DNA of 64,000 nucleotides from Ganoderma boninense (taxonomy: Eukaryota > Basidiomycota > Agaricomycetes > Polyporales > Polyporaceae), in the NCBI GenBank assembly GCA_002900995.3, contig CM035308.1, positions 4,053,053 through 4,117,052 on the forward strand, given 5' to 3'. The position numbers and the translations under genes were made by a program. Under the pieces are notes generated by a model that had not been told where the DNA came from, searched no databases, and saw only the letters and a list, made by a program, of their open reading frames with translations. How positions within the stretch are numbered: the stretch's first letter is position 1; each line of letters opens with the position of its first letter. Shown piece after piece: positions 59,070 through 64,000 of the stretch.

Positions 59070-60886
59070 CTACACTGTCACAAAAAGTTGACGACAAAAC
59101 TGCAGTGCCTGATCCCAAGTATGATGATGTACAAGCATATCCCGTGAGTGCACATTGCAAGTCTGAGCAAGATATTCATGTAGAGAAGAAATTTGTGCTA
59201 GTGAGAGAGGAGAGATAGGTGGATCACAAGTAACCTTGGAAAACTGCTCTGGACCATGAGTAGGTAAAAATGGGTTAATAGGTTCCTGATTGTTGTGAGG
59301 CACAGGGTTGTGAGTATTGTGATGAGCCATCAGGACAGGATCCTCAATAACACCCCAGTCAATGCCAAACTCTGCAACATCAGCGACATCCTCATTGGGA
59401 GGCTCGACAATATGGGCAATTCCTCGTGGACCATGCTGGACCATTCCAAACATGAAAAGCTCACGAGGGCTCGCAGCGCGTTCACCTTTGATGTGAAGGA
59501 CGTGAGCATTCCATGTCTCTGCCCACTCACAAGCATCGCGGTTGATGGCATCAAGGAACAGGTAATGCAGCAGCCAGACGTGGGCGGGATTGTCAACATC
59601 GAGTCCACACCAGCATTCAAGCTCGAGAAAGAAGTTCTTCCACTTCAGCCCAAATCCGCGGGTAACGTCATACCAAAGACGTTCAATGCGGGTGTTGTGG
59701 ACGCTCCTGGTAGAAAGTCAGGCCAAATTAGCTGGAAAGAGGTCAATGGAAACACACCGTCCCCATATGTACGACCCACGGTTCAATCCACGGTGTTCTT
59801 CCATCCACTCAGCGACCCGAATGTTCTCTGTCCCATAGTCACCCCGTACACGACTCGGCACCCCGTGGCAAGCCACAGTCTCAAGAAGCAAGGTGAGAAC
59901 AGTCGCTGCGCGATTGTTGGTGTGTACCCGGATGCCGGTGACGAAGCGTGAATAGCCATCAATGAAGCAATGGATCACAAACTTCCATCTGATAAGGCCT
60001 ACAAACATTTATGTTAGCAAAGCTCCTATGAGAAGATGAAGACCTCCGTACCATGCTGGCCATCATGATGGACAAGGGAGTTTGGCCCGGGAACCTGATA
60101 CTTTTTCCGTACAATGACTCGTTGACCAAAAGCCGCAGGCATGCCTCGAACGCGCAAGTACGAGCTTCGGATACGGGCATCTGGAACACGATGTCCTTGT
60201 GAACGAAGATTGCTGGCGATGAGCTTGCGACCAAAATGCGGGAAGGAGGACAGCATAGCGACGAGAGCTTGATCAAGTTCGTCGTCGGTGAGAGTAGAGA
60301 CAGGGGCTGTGCTGGTCGTATGCTGCCGTACAGGATTGCCCTCAGCATCTGTGGTGGAGGAGAAGACGGGATCACCGGGCATGGCCAGACCCAAGCGGAG
60401 AGCCTCACGCCGGACGTGACGGGATGAGCAGTTGAGCAGCCGTGCGATGGCAGCAGGACCACGCATCTCGAGTGCAAACTGCAAGAACTGTCGCTGAATC
60501 TTCTTTGGAGGACGACCTCTCCGACCTGTGCGGACGATCTCCATGACCTGGAGTGGTCCTGTGTCTGGGGGGTCGATGGATTGGTGGCACGCCTGGTCCA
60601 AATCCGCAATGATGCGCGTAAGACTGTCTTGCAGAGTAGAATACTCAGATGTCGGAAATACGCGTTGGTGCTATATAGGACGCATGTAAGTGTTGTGAAG
60701 GGAAGATACTGAAATTAGAGTACATACCTGGCTGGCTGCGCGAGCGAGTGCGAGTGCGCGCGATCGAACTTCCTGAAGGCGGGTTGCATCACCCACTTGA
60801 GTGCGAAGAGCGACATGGACATGCTGGAGGAGCTCAGAGTAGGATGCCCGAATGTTGTTGAGTTGGGTAGGTTGCTGGGAAGCCAT
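59070..60886 (-). CDS. Integrase-core (D,D35E) transposase-like protein
   Basis: Four exons, 60728-60886, 60052-60670, 59758-59998 and 59070-59706, join in frame with GT-AG introns to give 551 residues. An N-terminal helical part is followed by a basic helix-turn-helix-like block (GRRGRPPKKIQ, then AIARLLNCSSRHVRREALRLG, about residues 102-145). The RNase H-fold core has D256 (HHDGQHG), D313 (RGDYGTEN) and E348 (TRIERLW), a spacing of 35. Such single-gene integrase-core proteins are abundant in Agaricomycetes and presumably cut and join DNA. No inverted ends or target duplication were found around it. The frame carries no nonsense codons, so it is either recent or maintained. It is tail-to-tail with the dioxygenase gene. 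Confidence 0.85.
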
Positions 60887-62073
60887 GGCTGGAGATGACG
60901 ATGCCTGGAGGATACCTGGAAGATGGGGGAAGGAAAAGAGTGGAGCCTCCCTGCACAAGCCTGCGAATGCAGGACACATCTTGCGAGCTGGGCACCAAGG
61001 TACCTTTCAAGGAGGGAGCAAAATGGACTCAAAAGTTCGCAAGAACAAACAAGAGAACACGAACCAGCAATCAGGCTGTGACCTACCCTTGAGCATTCTT
61101 GAGCATTCTTGAGCATTCTTGGATCATAACGAAGCAGAGGCATCGCGGCCGTGATGTATCAATTCTGACAAAGAATGTACAAGAGTGAACAAGCAGACAC
61201 TATGAGGACCACGCCACAAAGAGCTCCTGAGAGGTGCTGAAGGACCTCAAACGAGCGCAAGAGCGCTCAAGGACCATCAAGCACGCACAAAAGTGCACAA
61301 AGGCGCTCAAATACCGTGGCTTTTGACCAACATTGGTCAAAAGCGGGGAAAACACTCGGGCATGGGTATTTTAGTCCAATAACTGGTGCCATACGGGTCG
61401 CATGATGCTGAACAGACCTGTACCGAAGTTGAGGAGCCCCTTGTTGGGCCATGTGGATGCAGCCATCCTGTGCGCGCTCATCGTGGTACAGAGGTAGTCG
61501 GATGAAGAGAACGAATTCTAATCGCGTGGCGTTTCGTAGGACATCGGAGACTTCCGGCGAGTGGACGCTCGATCGCAGACTACGAGGGTGGCACAAATTC
61601 CAGTTTTCATGAGCTTCGACATGGATATCTCTACATATCGACCACGTCGAATTTGCTCTCTCGTCGCTTTCCTCTCTCGAAAAAACTTTGATTACTTTCA
61701 GAACAACTTAGTTTGGGTCTCAATGTTGACAAGTTCACTACTACTAGTAGCCAGGCTTCGTGAATTGCATTTCGGCGGGTCATCTTGTGAATTACTGATT
61801 CGCCAAGCCGGGCGAGGAGTCAAGCTCAAGATAAAGCTGGATTTGCATGCCACATATGACAGATACTGTACCAAATCACTCAATCCGACATGTCACGGCT
61901 CACAGGCAGGCCGATCCGCCGGATCTTGGGCGCTTGTAACGTGTCACAGCAGCCAAGGTCAAACTGGAAAGCCGGTAGCCGATTCTTGTTTTTGTAGCAT
62001 AGATACAGCCTCAAAACACATATAAAGCCCTTTTCCGCTCGAAATAGTATCTAGAAAAGCGTGTGGTCGAGAG
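60887..62073. other. 1.2 kb without a gene
   Basis: It contains three exact copies of the 10-base unit gagcattctt (61091-61120), a 26-base palindrome at 61319-61344 and a ctcaa/gcaca-rich stretch between them. Two frames of 110-155 codons show no recognisable family or splice context. Confidence 0.5.
61319..61344. repeat. 26-base perfect hairpin
   Basis: The arms gcttttgaccaa and ttggtcaaaagc are separated by ca. It lies about 430 bases upstream of the integrase-core start codon. It could be a protein-binding site or an element end, but no partner copy was found. Confidence 0.7.
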
Positions 62074-64000
62074 CTAGTGCTCCCAGAAGTGCTCCATGTT
62101 GAACTTCGCCAAGTCGCGCTTCGTCCGCTTCCTTTTCCCACGACCGAACTCTTCTGCCACCTCACCAGCCAACGCGATCTCACCCTCATCCCCCTCCCTG
62201 ACCTCCAGGATCTCGGCAGCAGCGGACGACACAAGTGCTCCAGATTCGGACACCACTACACCTGGTGGCACGGCTCCGCTCACGACATGGGCCACAACAA
62301 CTTCGCAAGGAAGGTCTGCATCGTCCTCCCCTGCCTGTTCGTCTGGCTGGTCCTCTATCTGTGCGTCTCTGTCTTGCATTTGGTGGTATCGATCGTGGTC
62401 CTCAAGTTCCTTTCGAAACGTTGCATCGCTGGCCTTGACTTCGCGCAGCTTCGCCCGGCCCTCTTTGCTCGTCAGGGAGCTGTAGGAGAGGTTGAACGTT
62501 CCAACCTTGCACAGCTCGAACGCCTTTTGCGTGGTCAGTAAGCAGTTCATCTAATGTTTGCAATCTAGTCATAGGCTTACCTTTTTGACGACCTCCGGCT
62601 TGTTCAATGTTTGGTACGCTCGCCACAACCAACTTACACTCCGGTTCCTCAAAACCCCACGCTTCTTTGACGTCTCCAGTGTGTCCTGCCCGTCATCAAG
62701 CTGCGCCAACATCTCATTCACAACGTCCTCGTGGTACGAACGCTTCAATGAATGTTTCAAGACCCGCTGGATGCCGACGTCGCAGGCCTGCAGAATACCA
62801 GTACAGCCGCCGGGTACGAAGTGCACGAGGATGGATGGGTGGTGAGCTGAAAGCCAGGTACGGAACTCCTCTGATCGGTGCACCGACCACACGTCAATCT
62901 GCCAGATTGCCTTGTGGTCGGTGGGGTAGTCAAGCTCCTCCCGCGTCTTCGCAAAATATGGTGCGATGATGTCGTCCACGAGGGCTCGCATCGTCCGCTG
63001 GTTTGACCAGTATGACGAGCCTCCGTATTCGTACCGAAACCCAGTGTCGATAGTTTCAGCGTAGTGTTCTGCAGTCTTTGAAGGTGTGGATTTGTAGGTC
63101 TCGCCGACGTAGACCGCCTGAAACGGGAGCAAGACTCCACTGTTAGCAACTGAGACGCAGACTGTGACGGCGCGCTTCTCTTCAGTGCCCAGGACGGAGA
63201 CCTGAGTGCTCCCTGTCGGCGCCCAGGTCAGCTTGGTACCTTGCACGTAGACCATGTTTGTTTGATCAGTGTTCACGAAGAGCTCGGACGGGATATCGTA
63301 CTCCTTGATGTCGTGAACGAGGCGGAGGTAGGCTTGCGTACATTTCTCCTCCCAGTCCTTTGGCAGCTTCCGTCCGTCTCTGGTGGAGCGACGTTCTGAC
63401 CAGTGCATCCGTTCATGTAGGAAGCGACGGAGGAAGGTGTCAGAGCAACGGAATGGCTTCCCATTGGGGCCTTTCCTCTCGAATATCTCTGGAGCCATCC
63501 GCAGGATCGTCGCAACGACAACACCACGGACAGTAACCAAGGTAACTGGTGCATGGGCGTTTCGGAGGGCCTGCAGTCGCTGAACAATCGTGTCGACCAC
63601 TTCGGGGTAGCCAGCCAGATAACCAGAGAAGCCACCGTGGGCGCGCTGCATGTGCCCGTCCTCTGCCATACGGAGCGCTTCATCGGACCAACGAGGACGA
63701 GAATGCGAGCGGTCAATCCAACCCTCAACAGACGAACGCGACAAGAACTGGTACGTCTCGGGTTTCATATGCATGAGCACCCGGAGCATCTCTGTGACAC
63801 TCCAGTTTGGTCCAACTGCAGGGTGTCACGAGGCCTTATCGATGTCGGGCCAGAGGAGGGGCGAGTGCCAGTTGACGTAGACGGCTGATTGAGGTTCGTG
63901 CTTGCGTTTACGACCTGAGGATGCCTTCTTGGCATCCTTGACGGCCTTCTTGATAGCACGCCCTGGACGTGAAGCCTCTGCGAGCTGAGCTTTCCCCAGT
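62074..64000 (-). CDS. Pogo-type DDE transposase, 5' end beyond window
   Basis: Exons 62581 to beyond 64000 and 62074-62550 join at a GTAAGC donor and TTAG acceptor. The core shows FVNTDQTNMVYV, IWQIDVWSVHRSEEF and TGILQACDVGIQRVLK. The three Asp residues match the DDE_1 (pogo/Tigger) superfamily, with about 37 residues between the last two. Upstream is a probable DNA-binding region (RCSDTFLRRFLHERMHW). The C-terminus is acidic and then basic (GRGKRKRTKRDLAKFN), a likely nuclear signal. An in-frame TGA lies at 63826-63828, between KAS and HPAVGPNW, and could be a mutated CGA or TGG or lie in an unrecognised intron. The terminal repeats are not seen. Confidence 0.82.

Noticed and set aside
58982..59218. 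78-codon frame after the dioxygenase gene
   Set aside because: It is short, without motif, and overlaps the 3' end of the convergent integrase-core gene.
61561..62025. 154-codon plus-strand frame
   Set aside because: It has no family, no splice context and mixed composition. It lies in the spacer between two transposase genes.
62077..62541. 154-codon plus-strand frame with a hydrophobic segment
   Set aside because: It is antisense to the last exon of the pogo-type transposase, whose minus-strand reading joins in phase to the catalytic exon.

Overview
The window is nuclear DNA of a filamentous basidiomycete, most likely an Agaricomycete (mushroom or polypore group). Protein genes are split by short GT-AG introns of about 50-75 bases. 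The protein families are typical of that group: a degenerate protein-kinase-like protein, an F-box-type leucine-rich protein, a histidine acid phosphatase relative, an FAD monooxygenase, a TET/JBP-type 2-oxoglutarate dioxygenase, Copia and pogo-type transposons and an integrase-core protein. No rRNA, tRNA or CRISPR was seen. All gene models were read by eye.

Layout. 1-7727 (arm A) is followed directly by 7728 to about 15175 (arm B), the same sequence in reverse complement, so the left end is one large fold-back. 15176-24598 is a 9.4 kb stretch with almost no open frames. It ends in an irregular array of about 80-base repeats. 24599-29631 (copy C) is a third, direct copy of 2718-7727 and reads more cleanly than A or B. 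The repeat carries a kinase-like gene, a small protein gene, a histidine acid phosphatase-like gene and an unknown gene. A, B and C differ mainly by one-base insertions and deletions, which looks more like uncorrected long-read error than like biological divergence.

29632-36100 is ordinary unique DNA. It holds two head-to-head F-box-type paralogs, one of them gutted by an internal deletion, then an FAD monooxygenase and a 20-base minisatellite. 37122-46456 holds two multi-exon genes. The first has a Cys/His-rich N-terminus and a HECT-like C-terminal half, and carries two separate short hAT-like elements in its exons, each with a perfect 8-base target duplication. The second encodes an RG-rich protein. 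46457-51900 is diverged tandem repeats without credible genes.

52623-58959 is a TET/JBP-type dioxygenase gene. A complete 4.7 kb Copia element (220-base LTRs, 5-base target duplication) is inserted exactly at one of its exon-intron junctions. The Copia polyprotein is one long frame broken by four stop codons, each explainable by a single C-to-T or G-to-A change, and four of the five differences between its LTRs lie at CpG. Beyond it are a four-exon D,D35E integrase-core gene (59070-60886) and a pogo-type DDE transposase that runs off the right edge.

The main theme of the right half is transposons and a possible DNA-methylation-linked dioxygenase sharing one locus, with mutation signatures expected of methylated cytosine. 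The main theme of the left half is a probable assembly artefact that should be settled before any biology is read from it.
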